NCBI RefSeq assembly: GCF_012927125.1
Contig: NZ_JABBFZ010000007.1
Location: forward strand, 204,341-268,340
DNA from: Paraburkholderia antibiotica
GTDB taxonomy: Bacteria > Pseudomonadota > Gammaproteobacteria > Burkholderiales > Burkholderiaceae
Direction of reading: 5' to 3'
Length of the DNA: 64,000 nt
The notes below the pieces were generated by a model. That model did no database searches and had not been told where the DNA came from. It was given only the letters and a program-made list of their open reading frames with translations. The position numbers and the translations under genes are program-made. Positions 38,114 through 45,823 of the stretch are shown piece by piece; the stretch's first letter is position 1, and every line of letters starts with the position of its first letter.

Positions 38114-39319
38114 TCACTCCTCGCGCCGCTCGGAAACGAGCGCGAGGCTGCGATAGACGAGCCACGGACCAAGAATCTGCAGCACGAAAATCGTGCACAT
38201 GACGATCGCGCGCAATTGCGGATCGAAATTCGGATACATGTTGTAGGTGTCGTCGACGAGCAGATACGCAAGCGCCGACATCGGCGACAACGACAAACCC
38301 AGCGCGATCCCCTGCTTCCAGTTCAGGCCGCTCGGCTTGGCGAACGCGAGTACGCCCACCAGCTTCGCCACCAGCCGAGCAACGATCAGGCCCAGCGCCG
38401 CGACGCCGCCCAACGCGATGTGCTTCCATTCGAAAGAAGTCAACGTCAGCACGAACAGGATCACCGTCAGCAGCCAGCCGGCGGTGCCGAAATGCTCCGG
38501 CCACAGTTGCGGGCGCGCTTCGTGATTCTTCACGATGATGCCGGCGGCAAGCAACGCGAGAATCGTCGACAGCTTGAACAGATGCGCCACCGCTATCGCC
38601 AGCAGCACGAGACCGAACAGCGCAACGAACGAATGCTCGTCGTGCATGTTCAGACGACGATAGAAAAACGTGCAGGTCCGCGCGAGCAGATACGCGAGCA
38701 CGAGCGAGCCGACCAGCAGATACAGCGGCTGCAGAATCGTCGCGAATACGTTGCCGTAAACCTCCTGATGCAGCCAGCTCGACACGAGCTTTTCGATCAC
38801 GACCGCATACATGCTGTTCAGCGCGGTCAGGGTCAGCAGACGCTGCGTGACCTGCCCTTCGGCACGCAATTCGGTTTTCAGCTGGATCACCATTGCCGGC
38901 GACGTCGCCATCGCAATCGCGGCGAGCACAGTCGCGACCATCAGCGGCACGTTCAGGAACAGCAGTACCGGCAACACCAGCGCGAACGTCAGCGTCGCCT
39001 CGGCCACGCTCGACAGGATCAGCCACGGATTGCGACGGATCCAGCGCAGATCGAGCCGGCTACCGAGTTCGAACAGCAGTAAACCGAGCGCAACGTCGAG
39101 CAGCGGCCGCGCGGCACGCGCCGAATCCACGTCGATCACGCCAAAACCGGCCGCACCGGCAATCAGACCGATCACCGCATAACCGGAAATGCGCGGTAAA
39201 CGCCACGCGCGATAACACAGCTCGCCGCACAAACCGGCGGCAAGCAAGGCGAGACCCGCCCAGAAAATGGCATCGGGAGAAAGCGGCCACGCTGGCAGAA
39301 ACGAAAACGCCGAATTCAT
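38114..39319 (-). CDS. cation:proton antiporter, CPA2 (KefB-like) family
   Basis: The 401-residue inner-membrane protein has about twelve hydrophobic segments and the CPA2 pattern (PRISGYAVIGLIAGAAGFG; LLLFELGSRLDLRWI; ATSPAMVIQLKTELRAEG). It lacks the C-terminal RCK/TrkA-N domain of KefB/KefC, so it is a short antiporter, probably for K+ or Na+. AAGGAG lies 11 bases before the chosen ATG. Its promoter must lie in 39320-39700, close to the candidate origin. Confidence 0.9.
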   Translation of the reverse strand: MNSAFSFLPAWPLSPDAIFWAGLALLAAGLCGELCYRAWRLPRISGYAVIGLIAGAAGFGVIDVDSARAARPLLDVALGLLLFELGSRLDLRWIRRNPWLILSSVAEATLTFALVLPVLLFLNVPLMVATVLAAIAMATSPAMVIQLKTELRAEGQVTQRLLTLTALNSMYAVVIEKLVSSWLHQEVYGNVFATILQPLYLLVGSLVLAYLLARTCTFFYRRLNMHDEHSFVALFGLVLLAIAVAHLFKLSTILALLAAGIIVKNHEARPQLWPEHFGTAGWLLTVILFVLTLTSFEWKHIALGGVAALGLIVARLVAKLVGVLAFAKPSGLNWKQGIALGLSLSPMSALAYLLVDDTYNMYPNFDPQLRAIVMCTIFVLQILGPWLVYRSLALVSERREE

Positions 39320-39649
39320 CGTAATGGGTTCTCCTTGGCAGCAACGGCAGACGACACGACCGGCGCACACGCACACCGGTAAACGAGCGAACGGCTAAGA
39401 GCCTCGCTGTCGCAAGCGCTTCGCGAAGTCAGCGTTGCGATTTTTCAATAATCGGATGATCGGGAACGCGCCGCGGCCGCAAAGAACCGCAATGATTCCG
39501 GCACCTTCACGGAGGCGGAAATAGCAACCGGCACGGTGAAAGAACGCCGTCGACTTTGAATCAGATTCTGTTTGATCGACACCGTTCCGTAGCAGCGCGT
39601 GCCGCCCATCGGTGGGACACGACGCGAAAAAGAACGGCGATTGTGCCAT
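39320..39649. other. intergenic region upstream of the antiporter
   Basis: About 330 bp without a supported gene. A short minus-strand frame (39395-39649) is present but lacks a ribosome site and resembles nothing known. Confidence 0.4.
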
Positions 39650-40299
39650 AGCTTTTTTATTCCTGACCGAAAAGCCGTCAACTTGCTGTCAAAACGGTAA
39701 AAACGTATGCCATCTTCATGATGGGTGGCAAAAGCGACCGTTTTGCCCTATCAGCCGATGTTAACCGGTCACTCAGTCTGCATGACGTAAATGTGATTTT
39801 CATGTGCGGTTTCGTGGTTAACCGGCAGCGCTTTGGCGAGGTTTTGACGGAATTCGGCCGCTCGATGGTCAGGGCGCTAGCCCTCGCTGTTGCTGTTTAC
39901 TGGTTTACCGTATGTATACGTAGTAACAGTTAACAAGCTGCCTCCGTTTCTGTGGATAACCATGGTTTACCGAGTTGAATCAATCATTTGCCGCTCGCAT
40001 AACAGGATGCACAGTATGTGCGGCAGCTCCCGGTATAGGCGGACAACTTTTCGCACTTTTTCGCGATGTCCGAGTTACCCCGTTTACGTCCACAACGGTT
40101 CCACACGACTTGCGCCAGTTAACTGTGCGGTTATCCACAGGTTGGGGTGGATAACCGTTGTGGGCAGTTAACGCGGTATACGTCGCGTGGGAGGTATACC
40201 GTCACGACGGGTTAACCACGTTCCACGCTGCGACGTTAACCAGATGGTTAGATAAAGCCGCCTGCGCACACAGGTAAACACAACCGTGACCGGTTAACC
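39650..40299. other. candidate replication origin (oriC) region
   Basis: About 640 bp of gene-free, comparatively AT-rich DNA between the antiporter and mnmC. It holds DnaA boxes TGTGGATAA (39951-39959) and TTATCCACA (40131-40139), a one-mismatch box GGTGGATAA (40146-40154), eight GTTAAC hexamers and three GTATAC elements. Two of the GTATAC elements form the arms of an inverted repeat (40174-40181/40194-40201). parABS lies 30 kb away. The atp operon is transcribed away to the left, and HU and gsp away to the right. These fit an origin. No dnaA gene is in the window. Confidence 0.55.
39760..40298. repeat. eight GTTAAC hexamers
   Basis: Perfect GTTAAC palindromes start at 39760, 39817, 39929, 40118, 40167, 40211, 40235 and 40293. 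Five of them are GTTAACC. In DNA of about 65% GC one such hexamer is expected roughly every 10 kb, so the cluster is far from chance. Elsewhere I noticed only copies at 35586 and 36759. The last copy overlaps the mnmC stop codon. Confidence 0.85.
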
Positions 40300-42270
40300 C
40301 ACCGTCCCCTGCCGCAACCCACGTAGCAGAAAACGTGCAGGGTCGATGTCTTCCGCGAGATCGCGTTCGAGCGGCCACGGCTCGCCTTCGATCTGCGACG
40401 CGATCAGTTCCGCGCCGAGCGCCGCCCACACGAGGCCACGCGAGCCATACGCGAACGCGCCGTACAAACCTTCCGCGCGCGGCAGATCGAGCGGCCACGC
40501 GCCACGTAGACGGGCGGCGTCGCGTGCGGCCGCGGCTTCGTCGGCGAGCTGGCCGACCATCGGCATGCGATCGCTCGTCACGCAGCGAAATGCGACGCGG
40601 CCGGCCAGCGTCGCGAGTGGCGCGCTATCCAGTGCGCCTGCAAATGCTGGCAGCATCTGTGCGACGCGTTCGATGTTTTCTCGATGACCCTCGACGCGCA
40701 GCGACGTATCCGGATCGTCGAGCTCGTAAGTGGCGCCCGTCAGCGTGACGCCGTTCGCGAGCGGCACCGCATAACCTTCGCCGATCACCGGCAACGCGAG
40801 CGGCGCGACCGAGGCCGCCGGAAGCAGGCTCAGTTGACCGCGAATGCTGCGCGTCGGCGCATGATGCAAACCGGCGATGCGCGCGGCCTCGTGCGCGCCC
40901 GCGACAATTACGACCGGCGCACGCGCGACCACCTTGCCCGCGACATCGAAAACGCTCCATTCGCCACCACTGCGTTCGATACGCGCGACGTCGACGCCGA
41001 AGTGTCGTTCGAGCAGGTCGCCGGCCGCGGCGAATTGCGCCGCACATAACGACGCGGGATCGATCCAGCCGCCGCGCGGAAACCACCAGCCGCCACGCGC
41101 AAGCGGCATGCCGGCGAGTCGCGCGGCGTCGGTGGCGGAGACCGGCGTCACGTAGTCGGATGGATAGCGGAACGCGGCGATCGCGTCGCCGATTGCGTGT
41201 GCTTCGGCGTTGTCCGCGGCGATCTGCAGCAGACCCTGAGTGCCGCGCGCGAGAGGGTGCCCTGCCCGTTCAAGCGCGTTCCAGCGATTGAGCGCGTACA
41301 GAAAACCCGCACGCGTGACGCGCGACGCGACGCTGTCGTCGCGTGAAATCATTGGGTGGAAAACGCCGGCCGGGTTGCCCGATGCATCCTGCGCGAGCGT
41401 CGCATGTCGTTCGAGCGAGCTCACGCGCCAGCCGCGCGCCGCGAGCCGCTCGATCACCGCGCAGCCGGCGAGCCCCGCGCCGATCACAACCGCATGCCGT
41501 TCCTGATGCGCGAGCGGCGCAAACGGTGCGGGTGGTTCATAGCGCCGCACGCGCCAACGCGGCGCAAAACGGCCGACCAGCATCGCGCGTTTCCAACCGA
41601 AACCGTCGACCTTGCGATACTCGAAACCGCACTGCGTCAACGCGCGTTTGATTTCGCCCGCGCTGCTATAAGTGGCGAACGTCGCGTCTTCGCCGGCGAC
41701 GCGCGCGAGCGACTTGAAGATCGCCGGACTCCACAGTTCGGGATTCTTCGCCGGCGCGAAGCCGTCCAGATAGAAAGCGTCGGCGCGTAGCCGCAACGTC
41801 GGCAGGCTTTCGGCCGCGTCGGCGAAGATCAGCGTCAGCACGACGCGGCCGTCGTCGAATTCGAGGCGGTGCGTGCCGGGCACGAGCATCGGCCATGCGT
41901 TCGCGAGTGCGTCGGCGAGTTCGGCCACGAGCGGATCGCTGAATGTCGTTGCGTGCACGTGGCGCAGATCGGCTGCGCTGAACGGATGCTTTTCCGTCGA
42001 GACGAAATGCAGCCGCTCGCAGCGCGATGGATCGCTACGCCACGCGGCCCATGTGACCAGGAAGTTGATGCCCATGCCGAAGCCGGTTTCGAGCACGGTG
42101 AAAATGCGGCGGCGCTGCCATCGTTCGGGCAACGCATTGCCGCCTAGAAAGACGTAATGAGCCTGTTCGAGCGCGCCGACGGCGCTGTGATAAATGTCGT
42201 CGTAGAGCGGCGAAAACGGGCTGCCGTTGTCGCGAAAAGCGAGGACGGCGGGGATCAGCGGATCGGTCAT
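40294..42270 (-). CDS. mnmC: bifunctional tRNA (mnm5s2U34) biosynthesis protein MnmC
   Basis: This 658-residue protein has two domains. The N-terminal methyltransferase (residues 1-240) has the motif VLETGFGMGINFLVTW. The C-terminal FAD oxidoreductase (from about 262) begins VVIGAGLAGCAVIERLAARG. Together they convert cmnm5s2U34 to mnm5s2U34 in tRNA, finishing the modification that MnmG/MnmE start; mnmG is in the same window. The start at 42270 (MTDPLIPAVLAFRDNG) fits the family. A TTG three codons earlier is less likely. Confidence 0.96.
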   Translation of the reverse strand: MTDPLIPAVLAFRDNGSPFSPLYDDIYHSAVGALEQAHYVFLGGNALPERWQRRRIFTVLETGFGMGINFLVTWAAWRSDPSRCERLHFVSTEKHPFSAADLRHVHATTFSDPLVAELADALANAWPMLVPGTHRLEFDDGRVVLTLIFADAAESLPTLRLRADAFYLDGFAPAKNPELWSPAIFKSLARVAGEDATFATYSSAGEIKRALTQCGFEYRKVDGFGWKRAMLVGRFAPRWRVRRYEPPAPFAPLAHQERHAVVIGAGLAGCAVIERLAARGWRVSSLERHATLAQDASGNPAGVFHPMISRDDSVASRVTRAGFLYALNRWNALERAGHPLARGTQGLLQIAADNAEAHAIGDAIAAFRYPSDYVTPVSATDAARLAGMPLARGGWWFPRGGWIDPASLCAAQFAAAGDLLERHFGVDVARIERSGGEWSVFDVAGKVVARAPVVIVAGAHEAARIAGLHHAPTRSIRGQLSLLPAASVAPLALPVIGEGYAVPLANGVTLTGATYELDDPDTSLRVEGHRENIERVAQMLPAFAGALDSAPLATLAGRVAFRCVTSDRMPMVGQLADEAAAARDAARLRGAWPLDLPRAEGLYGAFAYGSRGLVWAALGAELIASQIEGEPWPLERDLAEDIDPARFLLRGLRQGTVG

Positions 42271-42637
42271 GCGCGGCAAAAAACACGCTTAAAAGGACGC
42301 TCGACAGAGCGGGTTGGGTGGTCGGCGCGAGCGCGTCCGGTTCGCGAAGCACCGGAAAACACCCACGAGAACCCCGCGAGAGTTTTTGCTGCGTTGGCAA
42401 AAACCAACGCCAGGCCCCGTCTGGACTGGGTTTCAGCCCTCGTTTCGGGGTTTGGAGAGGGGAAATTTCGATTTCCTTGCGATAACGGCTTGAGAACCGC
42501 GCAATTCTTCGAAACCCTTATCCTGATTGGGTTTGCGCTGCGCTATCATAGCAAGCGCCGCGAAGGGAGCGGCAGCACGGCTGGCGGACGGTTTTTCATT
42601 CGTCGCGACAGATCTTCCAGATCAGGGCCGCAGCTGC
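42271..42637. other. intergenic region between mnmC and HU
   Basis: About 370 bp between the divergent mnmC and HU genes. No coding frame is supported. The mnmC promoter should lie here. The HU promoter is described separately. Confidence 0.45.
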
Positions 42638-42665
42638 TAGACGGCGCGGTGCGCGCACGTATAAT
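42638..42665 (+). promoter_or_regulatory. sigma-70 promoter of HU gene
   Basis: A perfect -10 hexamer TATAAT (42660-42665) lies 16 bp after a four-of-six -35 match TAGACG (42638-42643). Transcription would start about 42 bp before the HU start codon, which has an AAAGGA ribosome site. Confidence 0.65.
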
Positions 42666-42714
42666 CGGCGCGTTCGCGCTGTTCGTGTCAACCTAAACTC
42701 AGAAAGGAACCTTA

Positions 42715-42993
42715 ATGAACAAACAGGAACTGATCGACGCTGTCGCAGGACAGACTGGCGCCAGCAAGGCTCAAACCGGTGAAACGCTGGACACGTTGCT
42801 TGAAGTGATCAAGAAGGCTGTGTCGAAGGGTGAAGCGGTCCAGTTGATCGGCTTCGGTAGTTTTGGTTCGGGCAAGCGCGCAGCGCGTACGGGTCGCAAT
42901 CCCAAGACCGGCGAAACTATCAAGATCCCGGCTGCCAAGACCGTCAAGTTCACGGCAGGCAAGGCGTTCAAGGACGCCGTCAACAAGCGCTAA
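42715..42993 (+). CDS. hup: DNA-binding protein HU
   Basis: The 92-residue histone-like protein begins [19 protein letters not shown] and has the HU signature [21 protein letters not shown] that forms the DNA-bending beta arms. HU dimers compact the nucleoid and assist DnaA in opening oriC in E. coli. It has its own promoter and two consecutive terminators, so it is a single-gene unit. It lies 2.4 kb from the candidate origin. Confidence 0.97.
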   Translation: MNKQELIDAVAGQTGASKAQTGETLDTLLEVIKKAVSKGEAVQLIGFGSFGSGKRAARTGRNPKTGETIKIPAAKTVKFTAGKAFKDAVNKR

Positions 42994-43026
42994 GCAGATT
43001 ATTGCCGGGCAGTTGACACTCGCGAG

Positions 43027-43052
43027 AAACCCGCCGACGGCGGGTTTTTTTT
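43027..43052 (+). terminator. intrinsic terminator of HU gene
   Basis: AAACCCGCC and GGCGGGTTT form a 9-bp stem with a 3-base loop followed by a run of T residues, 34 bp past the HU stop. Confidence 0.93.
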
Positions 43053-43078
43053 CGTCTGCGCTTAGGCCACGCGCAAAG

Positions 43079-43110
43079 AAAAAAGCCGCAACCCAAGGTT
43101 GCGGCTTTTT
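43079..43110. terminator. bidirectional terminator between HU and the COG0523 gene
   Basis: AAAAGCCGCAACC and GGTTGCGGCTTTT form a 13-bp inverted repeat around a 3-base loop, with T runs in both directions. It mainly serves the minus-strand GTPase gene ending at 43155. Confidence 0.9.
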
Positions 43111-43154
43111 GCATTCAAGCGCGACGAACGCCGCGCCGGGTACTTAGCCAGCGC

Positions 43155-44534
43155 TCAGTCGTGGCGATGCCCGCTCTTGCCGTGGCCATGTCCGCAATGC
43201 TCGCAGTCGTCGCCATGCGAGTGATCGTGATGATGATGGTGGTGACCATGACCGTGGTCATGATCGTGATCGTCGTCATCGAAGTCCCAGGCGGGGAACG
43301 GATCGGCGAAATGCTGCCAGCCTTCGGGACCGCGCGCGTATTCGTCGTCGGTGAGCAGGCACGCGTCGAACTTCGCTCGCCATACCGCCGGATCGATATC
43401 GACGCCGATCAACACCAGCTCCTGCCTACGATCGCCGATGCTCATGTCGTCCTCGTCGCCGTACCAGTCGGCGGCGATTTCGGCGTTCAGCTCGTCGTCG
43501 CCCTCCGGCCATTCGCTGCGATCCTGCGCGGCCCACCACGTGCCGGCCGGATCGGGCCGGCAAGCGCCGCCCGCCTGCGATAGCGAACCGCCGATATCGT
43601 TGCGCGTCGCGAGCCAGAAAAATCCCTTGCTGCGCAGCACGCCCTTCCACTCCTGATGCAGAAGCTCCCACAGCCGCCGCGGATGAAACGGCCGGCGCGC
43701 GCGATAGACGAAATAGCCGATGCCGTACTCGTCCGCCTCGCTGCGATGCGTGTGGCTGTGTGCGTCGCCGGCATGGTCGTGCTGATGGTCGAGCGCCGCG
43801 AGCCAGCCCGGCGCGCCCGACGTCGCGTCGAAATCGAAGCGGCCGGTATTGAACAACTGATCGAGCGGCACGTCGCCGAAGCGGCTCACCTGCTGCACCG
43901 CGCGCGGATTGAGGCGCGCGAGGATGCGCTGCAATCGATCAAGTTCATCCGCGCTAACGAGATCGGCCTTGTTCACGACCAGCACGTCGCTGAATTCGAT
44001 CTGCTCGATCAGCAACTCGACGATCATGCGATCGTTTTCTTCATCGACCTCGATGTCGCGTTCGCCGAGCGTATCGGCCGAACGGTAATCGCGCAGGAAG
44101 CTGGCGGCGTCGACGACGGTGACCATCGTATCGAGCCGCGCAAGCGCGGAGAGCGGCTCGGCGTCGTGGTTGTCCTCGTCGGCAAATACGAAGGTTTCGG
44201 CGATCGGCAGCGGTTCGGCGACGCCGCTCGCTTCGATCAGCAGCGCATCGAAGCGCTGTTCGGCGGCAAGGCGGCGGACCTCGTCGAGCAGATCGTCGCG
44301 CGCCGTGCAGCAGATACAGCCGTTCGACAACTCGATGCGCTGTCCTTCATCGGCGCCCGACAACTCTGCCGTTTCGCGCACGAGCGTCGAATCGATATCG
44401 ACGCTGGCCAGATCGTCGACGATCACCGCGACGCGCAAGCCGGCGCGATTCGCGAGGACGTGGTTCAGGAGCGTGGTCTTGCCGGCGCCCAGAAAACCGG
44501 AGAGCACGGTGATGGGCAATAGCGGCTGGTTCAT
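43155..44534 (-). CDS. COG0523 (CobW/ZNG1-type) metal-handling GTPase with His-rich tail
   Basis: The 459-residue G3E GTPase has Walker [12 protein letters not shown] (13-23), the CXCC metal motif CICC (73-76), the [11 protein letters not shown] switch region and NKAD nucleotide specificity. The C-terminal CobW domain is followed by a tail of about 45 residues extremely rich in His and Asp. The family inserts or traffics zinc or cobalt. The tail suggests metal storage or sensing. The usual Zur operator was not recognised upstream. It stands alone between terminators. Confidence 0.92.
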   Translation of the reverse strand: MNQPLLPITVLSGFLGAGKTTLLNHVLANRAGLRVAVIVDDLASVDIDSTLVRETAELSGADEGQRIELSNGCICCTARDDLLDEVRRLAAEQRFDALLIEASGVAEPLPIAETFVFADEDNHDAEPLSALARLDTMVTVVDAASFLRDYRSADTLGERDIEVDEENDRMIVELLIEQIEFSDVLVVNKADLVSADELDRLQRILARLNPRAVQQVSRFGDVPLDQLFNTGRFDFDATSGAPGWLAALDHQHDHAGDAHSHTHRSEADEYGIGYFVYRARRPFHPRRLWELLHQEWKGVLRSKGFFWLATRNDIGGSLSQAGGACRPDPAGTWWAAQDRSEWPEGDDELNAEIAADWYGDEDDMSIGDRRQELVLIGVDIDPAVWRAKFDACLLTDDEYARGPEGWQHFADPFPAWDFDDDDHDHDHGHGHHHHHHDHSHGDDCEHCGHGHGKSGHRHD

Positions 44535-44895
44535 CGCGGTACGGAAAACAGGAAGTTTGGATGGCGCGCCGCGCGCGAAGCCGGACGGACGACGCGGCTA
44601 GCGCGCCGCGCGAGCCGGCGCGAAGCCCGGCGGCAGCATGAAGCCGCATTGTGCATCAAAACGCGCGCAGGCCGCGCGAGCGCGTTAGATGGCGAGCGTG
44701 GCTGGGCCGGCGGGCAGAAAAAAACGCGGAGAAATCATCAGGAAGCGCCAGGAAGCGCGCTGAACAGCGGCTGACGTACGGCGCCACGACGCGAAAAGCC
44801 GACGCGAGAAAACGGCACGAAAAACCGCCCGCAACAACCTGCGCAAGCGCACTCAAGCAGGGACAAAAACAGGAGAAAACCGCAGTCCGCCGCGC
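44535..44895. other. intergenic region after the transglycosylase gene
   Basis: About 360 bp between two minus-strand genes, very GC-rich in its right part near 44560-44640. No gene, terminator or clear promoter was recognised. Confidence 0.4.
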
Positions 44896-45342
44896 TTACT
44901 GCGCGGACGGCATCAGCTTCCAGCTACGCAGAATCGCGACGATCTGCTGCGCGTACTTGTCGCGCAACGCCGGCGTTTCCGAGTGATACGCGCCGACCGC
45001 CTGCCAGGTATTGCCGTATTTGTTCATCTGGCGACGCAAATGCCACGCAGCGATATACACGTTCTTGCAGGGCTCCATCAGCGTGCCCTGCGAGATCCCA
45101 TATTGTGCGAGCACTGGCAGATGGACCGAGTTGATCTGCATGACGCCGTAGTCGGTCGAGCCGTTCGCGTTCTTGTGCTGCGCATCCGGCCGATTGTGCG
45201 ATTCCTGCCACGCGATGGCCCGCAGAATCAACGGGTTGACCTTCTGATATTTCGCCGCCTCGTCGAAGCAGTCAGCGCGTGCGGACCCGGCTGCGGCGAG
45301 CAGAGCAAGGGCGGCGGTAACAATGACGAGCGGACGTTTCAT
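44896..45342 (-). CDS. lytic transglycosylase (IagB/SLT type)
   Basis: The 148-residue protein has a signal peptide (cleavage near GSARA) and an SLT fold with catalytic Glu47 in RAIAWQESHN, followed by YGVMQINSVHL. The small size matches the specialised transglycosylases that open peptidoglycan for secretion machines or pili. It lies 480 bp from gspD but on the opposite strand. A role with the type II system is plausible but unproven. Confidence 0.92.
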   Translation of the reverse strand: MKRPLVIVTAALALLAAAGSARADCFDEAAKYQKVNPLILRAIAWQESHNRPDAQHKNANGSTDYGVMQINSVHLPVLAQYGISQGTLMEPCKNVYIAAWHLRRQMNKYGNTWQAVGAYHSETPALRDKYAQQIVAILRSWKLMPSAQ

Positions 45343-45823
45343 CGGTCAAGACGACTAAATAAACTCGAGGTAAGGATCGGTAAGGCGTTTGGCTTGCGGC
45401 GCCGCAGCCGCGAGAGCCGGCTGGTCGGGGCTTTGGTCAGACATCGGGGAAAACCCGCGTCGGCAAACGCATAACAGCAAGTCGAACGGCTCGTATCATA
45501 CCGGCAGCCCGACTCGCGTCAAGTTGGCTAACCGACATAAGTCAGTACAAATCCGAGTGCCCCTCGTACGCGCTTTATGCGGGGTGGCTTTCAATTGAAT
45601 GACAGTAATACGATCTTTTAAAAGAATCGCATCGGGCCGGCTGTTTTGTTTCAATTCCGACATGAAAAGCTGGTAGTGTTCGTTTTTTTCGGACGTCGGG
45701 GGCGGGCGCCTTGCGCAGTCTCGCAGACCGATCGGGCGGTGGCTTGCTGCCGGGTCCGCATCGCATGACCGTCGGCGGCAGCGGCCGCTGGTATCGATAT
45801 CACATTCCATGAGAAGAAATTGT
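45343..45823. other. intergenic region upstream of gspD
   Basis: About 480 bp between the divergent transglycosylase and gspD genes. It contains a perfect 12-bp AT-rich palindrome TCTTTTAAAAGA (45614-45625) that could be a regulator site. The gsp promoter should lie here; no confident -35/-10 pair was found. Confidence 0.45.

Noticed and set aside
39395..39649. Minus-strand open frame of 84 codons upstream of the antiporter
   Set aside because: No ribosome site, no recognisable family, and composition like the surrounding non-coding DNA.
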